A stretch of DNA of 7,291 nt from DAOTVS01 sp034436375 (GCA_034436375.1 DAOTVS010000041.1:1-7291); one strand, 5' to 3'; counted from the first letter of the stretch, positions 1-5,818 are shown. The notes: generated by a model from the sequence alone, not told the origin. Numbers and translations: made by a program.

Positions 1-109
1 AGACAGCTGCACCCCTGTACCGTCTACGGCAGGCAATCAGCCGCTTGTGGCTGGCATTCCCGCCCAACGGACTGCCTTTGTTAAATACGGGATAAACCAT
101 GACACCCAT
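1..109 (-). CDS. Possible N-terminal fragment of an unknown ORF running off the left edge
   Basis: From an ATG at 107-109 (or a second at 98-100) the minus strand stays open for 36 codons to the window edge, while the other two minus frames hit stops. A GAGGGG lies 6 nt before the first ATG and a sigma70-like promoter lies about 60 bp further upstream (168-196). The peptide begins MGVMVYPVFNKGSPLGG and matches no family I recognise. Thirty-six open codons are not rare by chance at this GC content, so the call rests mainly on the promoter and the weak ribosome binding site. It may equally be intergenic DNA. Confidence 0.15.
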   Translation of the reverse strand, partial: MGVMVYPVFNKGSPLGGNASHKRLIACRRRYRGAAV

Positions 110-167
110 CCTACACCCCTCAAGGAGGCTGCCGGTGAGCGGCGTAGCAAGTGACCCGGCGTCTGCC

Positions 168-196
168 CTTATAAAGCCGGCTGGACTTTTTGCCAA
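168..196 (-). promoter_or_regulatory. Predicted sigma70-type promoter, firing leftward
   Basis: On the minus strand TTGGCA (191-196) is followed after exactly 17 nt by TATAAG (168-173). Each hexamer is one base off consensus. It lies downstream of the methyltransferase stop at 253, so it would drive whatever begins at or beyond the left edge. Apart from this site I see no strong feature in 1-252; no clear terminator for the methyltransferase gene is visible. Confidence 0.38.
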
Positions 197-252
197 GAGA
201 TCGGCCTGCATTGCTCACCAGGAATTCGGTGTGTCAGGTCTGGCCGGAATTG

Positions 253-1086
253 TCAGCGCAAAGGCTTGCGCATCAACACGGCATAGGTATGGGGCAGGCG
301 GCGCGCCGTCTCCCCGGGCATGGCTTCGAACTGGTTCCAGAACAGATCGGGGTACTCGTCAAAGTGCAGGTACTGCAGGCCCTGCGCGGCGAGGGCGTTG
401 AGCACCTGGCCCGGCCGCCAGGGCCGCTCACGCATTTTGGGCCGGCAGGGGTCCTCCGCCGTCTCGCGGGCTACGACTGAGGCGGGAAAGCCAGGGTTCT
501 CGCGCGGTGCCTCCTCAAAGTAGCTCGCGCCATCCGCCGCCAGCCGGAACGTGTCGCCGTCGCGGTCCCAGAGGGCGTCGAGGGGGTGCCCCTCGAACAC
601 GAGCACTCGCCCGCCGGGCGCCAGGAGCCGCCCCACCACCGCCGCCCAGGCCTCCAGGTCCAGGATCCAGGGCAGCGCCCCGCGGCCGGTGTAGACCAGG
701 TCCGCCGTGCCGTCGAGCTCGTGGGGCGCATCCAGCACGTCACAGCAATACCAGGTCGCCGGCGCCCCCAGCGCCGCCGACTTGGCCCGCGCATAGCCGA
801 TGAGCGTCTCGCTGATGTCGATCCCCACCACCTCCCGGGCACCCAGGCTCCAGAGCGAGAGCGCATCCAACCCGCCCGAGCACTGCAGGTGGATGGCGCG
901 CCTGCACCCGACGTGCAGATCGCCCAGCAGGCGCCTCTCCTGCGCCATGAGGCTGTTGCCCCCGGCGCGGATCAAGGCCACATCCTCCGCGACCGCGGCC
1001 ATATACCCTGCCCGAGCCACAATCTCCCAGGCGGCCCCGGTCTCGCGGTGCAGGCCTTTGGCATCCGAAGCCTCGGATTGGGTCAT
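253..1086 (-). CDS. Class I SAM-dependent methyltransferase, substrate unknown
   Basis: This is a 277-residue protein with a Rossmann-type methyltransferase core. The SAM-binding motif I is HLQCSGGLDAL (about 66-76), followed by the acidic residue closing strand 2 in VVGIDIS (D90) and an adenine-contacting CCDVLD (about 114-119). It continues with the DLVYTGRGALPWI strand 4 region (129-141) and the LLAPGGRVLVFEGHP motif (about 154-168). It resembles the widespread group whose motif I reads LQCxxGLDTL; here the central CHF is CSG. Substrates in that group are mostly undefined and nothing here identifies one. The ATG at 1086 is preceded by AGGAGG (1092-1097) at 5 nt. The gene lies 166 bp downstream of the dehydratase gene on the same strand and may have its own promoter. 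It is not closely related to the two methyltransferases at 3899-5818. Confidence 0.88.
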   Translation of the reverse strand: MTQSEASDAKGLHRETGAAWEIVARAGYMAAVAEDVALIRAGGNSLMAQERRLLGDLHVGCRRAIHLQCSGGLDALSLWSLGAREVVGIDISETLIGYARAKSAALGAPATWYCCDVLDAPHELDGTADLVYTGRGALPWILDLEAWAAVVGRLLAPGGRVLVFEGHPLDALWDRDGDTFRLAADGASYFEEAPRENPGFPASVVARETAEDPCRPKMRERPWRPGQVLNALAAQGLQYLHFDEYPDLFWNQFEAMPGETARRLPHTYAVLMRKPLR

Positions 1087-1239
1087 TGATGCCTCCTGTA
1101 CGTGAGCACCTTGCCACTGCCCGCGCTTTCAGGCAGTGCCCGGGTGGCAGCCGGGTACCACGCGACACCGCAATACCAACTCCCCGCTCAAGGGGTCCGG
1201 GCCGGGATCATGCAGAGCGTGAAAGCCGGCATTGAGCCC

Positions 1240-1268
1240 TTTATAGCCGGGGCTACCGCCCCTGCCAG
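1240..1268 (-). promoter_or_regulatory. Weak candidate promoter with a long leader before the methyltransferase gene
   Basis: CTGGCA (1263-1268, 4/6) and TATAAA (1240-1245, 5/6) are separated by 17 nt on the minus strand, straddling the end of the dehydratase gene. If used, the leader to the ATG at 1086 would be about 145 nt. That leader contains two short inverted repeats: CCCC/GGGG with a 6-nt loop (1182-1195) and CACTGCC/GGCAGTG with a 10-nt loop (1115-1138). They could be hairpins or an operator, but nothing matches a riboswitch family I know. Read-through from the dehydratase gene is the alternative. Confidence 0.22.
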
Positions 1269-2203
1269 GGCAGCCTGTCCAGATCCACATTGCCGCCCGA
1301 AAGGATGACGCCCACGCGCAGGCCGGTGAGGTCGATCTTGCGCTCCCACAGCAGGCCGACCGGCACGGCCGCCGAGGGCTCGATGATGATCTTGGCGCGC
1401 TCCCACACGAACCGCATGGCAGCGATGATGGCCTCCTCGCTCACTGTGACGACCTGCTCCACCCGCTCGCGGATGATGGGAAAGGTCAGGTCGCCCAGCG
1501 AGGTCAAGAGGCCATCGGCGACGGTGTGCGGGTTGACCGAGGGGATGATCTGGCCCGCCGCCAGCGAGCGGAAGGCATCATCGGCCCCCTCCGGCTCGGC
1601 GCCGATGACCCGGATACGGGGGTCGAGCCCTGTCGCGGCGATAGCCGTGCCGCTCAGCAGGCCCCCGCCGCCCAACGGGGTCAGGACCACATCCAGGTCC
1701 GGCGCATCCTGCAGCAGCTCCAGCACCGCTGTGCCCTGCCCGGCGATGACCCGGGGATCATTGGAGGGATGCACCTCCGTGGCGCCGGTCTCGGCCATGA
1801 CCTGCGCCTGGACCGCTGCGCGCGCGGCCAGGGTGGGCTCGCAAAAGGTGATGTGGCCGCCATAGCCCGCGACTGCCGCCTTTTTCACGGCTGGGGCGTT
1901 GCTGGGCATGACGATATAGGCCGGAATGCCGCGCAGGCGCGCCGCCAGGGCCAGGGCCTGGGCATGGTTGCCCGACGATTGCGTGACCACCCCACGCGCC
2001 GCTTCGGCTTCAGAGAGCGAGAATACGGCATTGCAGGCGCCGCGGAACTTGAATGCGCCCCCCTTTTGCAGGTTCTCGCACTTGAGGAACACCTGTGCGC
2101 CCACCTGCCGGTCCAGGCTCTCACAGGTCAACACCGGCGTGCAGTGGGCATAGGGGCGAACACGCTCCGCCGCCTGGCGGATATCGGCGAGGGTTGGGAT
2201 CAT
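1253..2203 (-). CDS. PLP-dependent threonine dehydratase / serine racemase-like enzyme (fold type II)
   Basis: This 316-residue enzyme is of the tryptophan synthase beta fold and probably acts on L-threonine or L-serine (ammonia lyase or racemase). The PLP lysine is K52 in GGAFKFRGA. SSGNHAQA (76-83) is the substrate loop, and its second serine, S77, aligns with the racemase catalytic serine. GGGGL (178-182) is the phosphate loop, and SGGNVD (302-307) closes the PLP site. E203, A207 and D209 in AEPEGADDAF match the divalent-metal site of eukaryotic serine racemase. There is no C-terminal ACT regulatory domain, so it is not the biosynthetic IlvA type. threo-3-hydroxyaspartate dehydratase belongs to the same family and cannot be excluded. 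Two ATGs are adjacent (2206 and 2203). The AAGGAG at 2209-2214 is only 2 nt from the first and 5 nt from the second, and the second matches the spacing of neighbouring genes. It follows the HD gene in an operon. Confidence 0.92.
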   Translation of the reverse strand: MIPTLADIRQAAERVRPYAHCTPVLTCESLDRQVGAQVFLKCENLQKGGAFKFRGACNAVFSLSEAEAARGVVTQSSGNHAQALALAARLRGIPAYIVMPSNAPAVKKAAVAGYGGHITFCEPTLAARAAVQAQVMAETGATEVHPSNDPRVIAGQGTAVLELLQDAPDLDVVLTPLGGGGLLSGTAIAATGLDPRIRVIGAEPEGADDAFRSLAAGQIIPSVNPHTVADGLLTSLGDLTFPIIRERVEQVVTVSEEAIIAAMRFVWERAKIIIEPSAAVPVGLLWERKIDLTGLRVGVILSGGNVDLDRLPWQGR

Positions 2204-2208
2204 CATAA

Positions 2209-2215
2209 CTCCTTA
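2209..2215 (-). promoter_or_regulatory. Shine-Dalgarno overlapping the upstream stop codon (translational coupling)
   Basis: The TAA that ends the HD gene (2213-2215) runs into AAGGAG (2209-2214), the ribosome binding site of the dehydratase gene. Ribosomes finishing the first gene sit directly on the second initiation site, which implies co-translation and supports the choice of ATG 2203 over ATG 2206. Confidence 0.75.
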
Positions 2216-2776
2216 AAAGCAGCCGAAGCACTCCTGCTCAAAGCGCGCCAGCAGCGCATCCATCTGCCGGATGCGCTCGGCTGCCAGCGCCTTTGATGCT
2301 TCCAGTGTGAGCAGGCCGGGAAGCCTTTCCCGGCGCCTGCGCACCACTTCATAGGCCGTGCGCAGGTCCTGTGGATGCCGGGAGAAATCGCGCAGAGCGC
2401 CCACTACGCCCAAGGAATCCAGCGTATCGGCGTCGCAGAGGAGGATGGCCTCAATGCTCCGGTCGGGCCCGCCCGTGTGGTGCAACTCGATGCACTCGAG
2501 CACGTGCTGGATCGTGGGCTCTGGGCAGCCCCGCTCCGCGAGAAAGGCCTCGGCCACCTGCCCCGAGCGGATGGCGTGGTCCACCCGCTTGCGCGCCCAT
2601 TGGGGGTAACCGCCCCAATCGTGCAGATGTGCAGCCAGCCAGACTACCTCCTCGTCGTACAGCTGCCCCGCCCCAATGATCGTGATGAGCTTGAGCAGCC
2701 GGAGCGTGTGGTTCATGCCCCAGGCCCCGCCATACTCCTCCGTCAGCCGCGCGATCTCGTCCCGGTCGATGCTCAT
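2213..2776 (-). CDS. HD-domain protein, probable metal-dependent phosphohydrolase
   Basis: This 187-residue protein shows the HD signature. H23 (MNHTLRL) is followed by H52-D53 (AAHLHDWGG), then H99/H100 (ELHHTGG) and D117 (CDADTLDSLG), the usual order of metal ligands in HD phosphohydrolases. Members cleave phosphoester or phosphoanhydride bonds in nucleotides and other metabolites; the substrate here is unknown. There is no additional domain and no membrane segment, so it is presumably cytosolic. A longer frame opens at 2827, but the ATG at 2776 has GAGGAGG (2782-2788) 5 nt upstream, and the extra 17 residues show no family similarity. The gene is the first of a two-gene unit with the dehydratase, whose ribosome binding site overlaps this stop codon. 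A functional link between the two, beyond co-expression, is not evident. Confidence 0.85.
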   Translation of the reverse strand: MSIDRDEIARLTEEYGGAWGMNHTLRLLKLITIIGAGQLYDEEVVWLAAHLHDWGGYPQWARKRVDHAIRSGQVAEAFLAERGCPEPTIQHVLECIELHHTGGPDRSIEAILLCDADTLDSLGVVGALRDFSRHPQDLRTAYEVVRRRRERLPGLLTLEASKALAAERIRQMDALLARFEQECFGCF

Positions 2777-2928
2777 GGGTCCCTCCTCGTGGCAGAGCCA
2801 AGGGCGGTCCCCGAGCCGCCCTATCATCCCCTGACAGTGGGGAGCAACTGAGCGACAAGGTTGATCAGTAGCATCTAGCGTAGCGACGGCTTGCGTTTGC
2901 CGTGAAATGGGCAGTGCCTTCGCTCAAT

Positions 2929-3002
2929 GTCGTAGTAGCGATCTTCAGTCGCTCGTCTCCGCGCAGCGCAAGGAAACGAACGGCTGAAGCCGTTACTACG
3001 AC
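2929..3002. repeat. Near-palindromic interspersed-type repeat (GTCGTAGTA... arms)
   Basis: The left arm 2929-2956 and the right arm 2976-3002 are inverted copies with about 80% matching positions and one 1-nt gap. Both begin GTCGTAGTA and carry a CTTCAG core. The centre is a 19-bp GC-rich spacer. The type resembles repeats I associate with Chloroflexota, probably mobilised palindromes or folded RNAs. The stop codon of the glycosyltransferase remnant (2996-2998) lies inside the right arm, so the element caps that gene. A lone GTAGTAGCG at 5912-5920, just after the GNAT stop, may be a decayed half copy. The rest of the gap up to the HD gene (2777-2928) holds only that gene's ribosome binding site and a short ACGGC/GCCGT hairpin (2886-2903). 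Confidence 0.6.
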
Positions 3003-3268
3003 ACTGAGTTGCCAGTAGCCTCGTGCAATCGGCCACTGATGATCTGCACGGCCTGCGCGGCGCCATCCTCGGCGCGGATCTTCTGCCCCAGGGCTTCCGC
3101 CCGCCGGCGCATCGGTTCGTCGGTCACCGCCAGGTGTATGGCCTGCGCCAGGCTTTCCACGCTCAGCTTTTTCTGCGGGATAGGCCGCGGGCCTGCACCC
3201 AGGGCAATGTGGGGTTGCACGTCACCGCGTGTGCCGACTGTGAGAATGGTCAATCGGGTCCCGGCCAT
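2996..3268 (-). pseudogene. GT1-type glycosyltransferase remnant with in-frame internal deletion
   Basis: The 90-codon frame begins with the N-terminal signature of the UDP-sugar glycosyltransferases related to sterol glucosyltransferases and YjiC: LTILTVGTRGDVQPHIALG, residues 6-24. It then passes straight into their C-terminal tail: GPRPIPQKKLSVESLAQAI (26-44), then MRRRAEALGQKIRAEDGAAQAVQII. Family members run to roughly 400 residues, so about 300 are missing, including most of both Rossmann domains and the donor-binding region. It cannot be an active transferase. The junction falls near residues 23-26 (LGAG, about 3191-3202), a motif plausible in both flanks, which suggests recombination between short repeats. 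A full ribosome binding site survives (AGGAGGAG, 3274-3281, 5 nt from the ATG), and the frame is intact. The stop lies in the adjacent palindromic repeat. It sits 27 bp downstream of the membrane protein gene in the same gene string. Confidence 0.8.
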
Positions 3269-3295
3269 GTCAACTCCTCCTGGTTAGGCACCCAC

Positions 3296-3868
3296 TCAGT
3301 CCCCGGCCGCAAGGCCATACCCGTGCGACAGCGGGTCCTCGAACAGGAAGATGCGCGGTGGAAAGTAGGACAAGAGGGCGAACGCCACAACCAGCAGCAA
3401 CAACAGGGCCACACCGGCCAGGCGCAGGGCAGGCCCAAACGGTGCTGCCGTCAGCAGCCGGTAGCTCAGCCATTGCCCGAGCACGACGGCCGCGACAAAG
3501 GTGAGGATATCGGCCACAAAATAGTCCCGCCCCAGCACGAGCTGGTAGCCGTAAAAGAGGGCCGCGATGGTGACCGGCATGGCGAACAGGCCAAAGCCCT
3601 TGCCCGGCCAGAAATTGTGCGTCAGGCGGCGGATAGTCAGGTACTCCAGCAGCGCCCAGAACAGCCCAGGCCAGAAGGCCAGCTTGAAATGCTCCCAGGT
3701 GCTCTCGTTCACGGCAGCCAGCCAGGCAATGGGCCGCCAGTAGCCCGCCCATGCGTAGGCAAAGTGCAACACCGACCCGGCCACGAGGATGAAAACGATG
3801 CCGGCCAACTCCCAGCGCCATATGGTTCTGCGGGCCGGGCCGGTGACCTCTCCACGACCTGCACTCAT
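3296..3868 (-). CDS. DUF6512-type integral membrane protein
   Basis: This 190-residue protein has about five hydrophobic segments (roughly residues 21-42, 63-79, 92-112, 116-139 and 147-168), so it is an inner-membrane protein without a cleaved signal peptide. The most distinctive block is AVNESTWEHFKLAFWP (52-67), at the border of the second membrane segment. Together with WELAGIVFI near the N-terminus, it resembles the uncharacterised DUF6512 family as I recall it. The polar N, E, W and H residues in this block suggest a conserved functional site, but no role is known to me. The ATG at 3868 has AGGAGG (3874-3879) 5 nt upstream. It starts 30 bp after the methyltransferase stop and ends 27 bp before the glycosyltransferase remnant, so the three probably share a transcript. 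The C-terminus after the last helix is short (PPRIFLFEDPLSHGYG). Confidence 0.75.
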   Translation of the reverse strand: MSAGRGEVTGPARRTIWRWELAGIVFILVAGSVLHFAYAWAGYWRPIAWLAAVNESTWEHFKLAFWPGLFWALLEYLTIRRLTHNFWPGKGFGLFAMPVTIAALFYGYQLVLGRDYFVADILTFVAAVVLGQWLSYRLLTAAPFGPALRLAGVALLLLLVVAFALLSYFPPRIFLFEDPLSHGYGLAAGD

Positions 3869-3898
3869 GGCGCCCTCCTGATCGCTGCCGGTGTGGGC

Positions 3899-4768
3899 CT
3901 AGCCGGCCTTCCGGGCCATGATCTCGTGCCAGACGCGCGGCAGCTCGATGGGCCCCATGGCATCGATCACCGCCATCATGACACGGTGCTTCTCGGCCAG
4001 TGGCACCTGCTCGGTGCCGATCATATCGCTAAAGGCGCCCTCGATAAAGGCCGGATAGTGGAAGATGGCCCCCAGCGAGGCGCGCGTCATCATGACCGCC
4101 CGCTTGCCCTCATAGATCACCTCCAGCCCCGCCTCGGTGATCATCTGGCGGTATTCCTCGGGCGTGTGGATCTTGACCGCCGGTTTGTGCCGGTCGCGCT
4201 TGCCGCCGAGCAGGGCGATCGCTTTGGCCTTCATGCGGCCCCACTCCAGGGCGCTCTGCTCCATGGCGGCGGTGGTAAAGGCGCTGTTGTAGGTCAGGAC
4301 GCCGCCTGGCTTGAGGATGCTCGCCATGGTCGCCAGGATGCCCCGCTTGACATCCTCCCCCGGGATCTCATGGATCGCATCGTGGATGCTCGCGTAATCG
4401 ACGCCCTCTGGAGGAATCTTGCCCGCCAGCAGTTGGGGCAGGTCCTGGGCTACACCCTGCACAAATTCGACGGTATAGGATGGCCCGGCGGGGGTATGCC
4501 GGCGCGCGCTCTCCAGGGCATAGGCATCGGGGTCAATACCGATGATGGCGCCCTGCTTGCCCTGCTCGCGGCACAGCGCGCACACCTCCTGTGGCACCAG
4601 GCCCGTGCCCGTAGCCACATCCACATGGAAGAAGGTTGAGGGCAGCAGGGCGAAGGCCTTGGCGATCAGCGCGCGGTTCGCCTCACGATAGGCCTCATCG
4701 CGGGCAAAGGCGTCAAAGTTGAACTCCGCCGATTGCGCGACACGATCGTCGGTTGCCCCATCCGTCAT
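3899..4768 (-). CDS. Class I SAM-dependent methyltransferase, downstream copy of a tandem pair
   Basis: This 289-residue methyltransferase has motif I HVDVATGTGLVP (48-59), the acidic D79 in IIGIDPDAY that binds the SAM ribose, and the ILKPGG loop (151-156). Lineage-specific blocks are CALCREQGKQG (63-73), DYASIHDAIHEI (124-135) and NSAFTTAAME (161-170). The fold is that of the UbiE/MenG-like superfamily, but the substrate cannot be deduced. The ATG at 4768 has AGGAGG (4775-4780) 6 nt upstream. The protein aligns without gaps to the neighbour at 4949-5818 with about 203 of 289 identical residues by my hand count, so the two arose by tandem duplication. It appears to have its own promoter at 4853-4881 and is followed closely by the DUF6512 gene and the glycosyltransferase remnant. 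Confidence 0.88.
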   Translation of the reverse strand: MTDGATDDRVAQSAEFNFDAFARDEAYREANRALIAKAFALLPSTFFHVDVATGTGLVPQEVCALCREQGKQGAIIGIDPDAYALESARRHTPAGPSYTVEFVQGVAQDLPQLLAGKIPPEGVDYASIHDAIHEIPGEDVKRGILATMASILKPGGVLTYNSAFTTAAMEQSALEWGRMKAKAIALLGGKRDRHKPAVKIHTPEEYRQMITEAGLEVIYEGKRAVMMTRASLGAIFHYPAFIEGAFSDMIGTEQVPLAEKHRVMMAVIDAMGPIELPRVWHEIMARKAG

Positions 4769-4852
4769 GGTCAGCCTCCTGCTTCAGCGCATGCGCCGCA
4801 TACCCCCCATTGGGCTGGGCGCAGCTTCGAACAGCGCACTACTCTATAGTCC

Positions 4853-4881
4853 AGTATCATCCCTGAGCGGAAAAGTGTCAA
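4853..4881 (-). promoter_or_regulatory. Predicted sigma70-type promoter for the downstream methyltransferase gene string
   Basis: A perfect TTGACA (4876-4881 on the minus strand) is followed after exactly 17 nt by GATACT (4853-4858, 4/6 of TATAAT). The -35 box is the outer end of the 23-bp inverted repeat at 4876-4933, so the palindrome itself contributes the promoter. The predicted transcript would start near 4846, giving a leader of about 78 nt before the ATG at 4768. Confidence 0.5.
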
Positions 4882-4933
4882 GCGACAGGGGCGGCCAATC
4901 GGATCCTCGGTTGGCCGCCCCTGTCGCTTGACA
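4876..4933. repeat. Perfect 23-bp inverted repeat; possible terminator between the methyltransferase paralogues
   Basis: Arms 4876-4898 and 4911-4933 are exact inverted copies, GC-rich, both with TGTCAA facing outward, around a 12-nt centre that contains GGATCC. On the minus strand the hairpin lies 15 nt after the stop of the upstream methyltransferase and is followed by CTTTT, so it could act as an intrinsic terminator, although the T-run is short. The same end provides the -35 box for the next gene. Terminal repeats of a collapsed mobile element are an alternative, but I see no flanking target-site duplication. Confidence 0.8.
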
Positions 4934-4948
4934 GAATGCCTGGAAGCG

Positions 4949-5818
4949 CTAGATCGCCTTCTGGGCTATGATCTCGTGCCACACACGGGGGAGCTCGACA
5001 AACCCCAGGGCATCGATCGCCGCCAGCAGCGCCCGGCTCTTCTCGGCCAGTGGCACCTGCGCTGCGCCTGCCATGTCGCCAAAGACGCCCTCGACAAAGG
5101 CCGGGTAACGGGCAATGGCATCGAGCGCTGTGCGCGAGAGCCGGACCACCCGCTTGGCTTCATAGATCACCGCCAGCCCCGCGTCAACGATCATCTGCCG
5201 GTATTGCTCCGGCGTATGAATCGTGATGGCCACCATCTGCCGGTCGCGCTTGCCCCCAAGGATAGCAAAGGCCCGGGCCTTCATCCGGCCCCAGTCCATC
5301 GCCCCCTCTTCCATGGCGGCGGTGGTAAAGGCGCTGTTGTAGGTAAAGATGCCGCCGGGCTTGAGGATACTCGCCACAGCGGCGAGGACGGTCTTTTTGT
5401 CGTCCTCCCGCTTGATCTCGTGGATCGCATCGTGGATGCTGGCATAGTCAATCCCTGCAGCAGGGACCTTGCCTGCCAGCAGGCGCGCCAGATCCTGGGC
5501 GAACCCCTGCACGAACTCCACGGCATAGCCGGGGCCAGAGGGGGTGTTCCGGCGCGCGCTCTCCAGGGCAAAGCCATCGGGCTCGAGGCCGATGATGGTG
5601 CCCTGCTTGCCCTGCTCGCGGCACAGCGCGCACACCTCCTGTGGCACCAGGCCTGTGCCCGTAGCCAGGTCCACATGGACGAACGGCGAGGGGAGCCGCG
5701 CAAAAGCTCTCGCGATCAGCGCGCGGTTCGCCTCACGGTAGGCCCTATCCTGGGCAAAAGAGACAAAATTAAACTCTTCCGACTGCGCGGCATGATCGTC
5801 AACCGGCTCATTCGCCAT
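4949..5818 (-). CDS. Class I SAM-dependent methyltransferase, upstream copy of a tandem pair
   Basis: This 289-residue paralogue of the protein encoded at 3899-4768 is collinear with it over the whole length, without a gap. Motif I is HVDLATGTGLVP (48-59), the ribose-binding acid is E79 (IIGLEPDGF, where the other copy has D), and ILKPGG is at 151-156. DYASIHDAIHEI and NSAFTTAAME are fully conserved between the copies and may line the substrate pocket. Divergence is greatest near residues 221-235 and at the N-terminus, so substrate or partner preference may differ. The frame opens at 5839, but the ATG at 5818 has GGAGG (5825-5829) 6 nt upstream and gives exactly the length of the paralogue. 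It lies 110 bp downstream of the GNAT gene. A TATTAT at 5838-5843 could be a -10 box, but I find no matching -35. The function is unknown. Confidence 0.88.
   Translation of the reverse strand: MANEPVDDHAAQSEEFNFVSFAQDRAYREANRALIARAFARLPSPFVHVDLATGTGLVPQEVCALCREQGKQGTIIGLEPDGFALESARRNTPSGPGYAVEFVQGFAQDLARLLAGKVPAAGIDYASIHDAIHEIKREDDKKTVLAAVASILKPGGIFTYNSAFTTAAMEEGAMDWGRMKARAFAILGGKRDRQMVAITIHTPEQYRQMIVDAGLAVIYEAKRVVRLSRTALDAIARYPAFVEGVFGDMAGAAQVPLAEKSRALLAAIDALGFVELPRVWHEIIAQKAI

Noticed and set aside
99..401. Plus-strand ORF of 100 codons overlapping the methyltransferase 3' end
   Set aside because: No domain, no good ribosome binding site at its ATG, and its second half is antisense to a well-supported gene.
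1226..1250. CCGGC/GCCGG hairpin after the dehydratase gene as a terminator
   Set aside because: The stem is only 5 bp with a 15-nt loop and is followed by just CTTTC, too weak for an intrinsic terminator.
2875..3066. 63-codon minus-strand ORF rich in R and C
   Set aside because: It is formed across the palindromic repeat in a frame other than the glycosyltransferase remnant, with no ribosome binding site; such ORFs are a by-product of the repeat.
3023..4639. 538-codon open frame on the plus strand
   Set aside because: It runs antisense across the methyltransferase, the DUF6512 gene and the glycosyltransferase remnant, all of which have recognisable proteins and ribosome binding sites. The frame is open because of GC-rich third positions, and its peptide is low-complexity in H, G, Q and R with no known domain.
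4876..4933. Palindrome as a miniature transposon with TGTCAA ends like the IS at 6482
   Set aside because: Only the first six bases agree with the IS tip, and the flanks (AAAAG and GAATG) show no target duplication.
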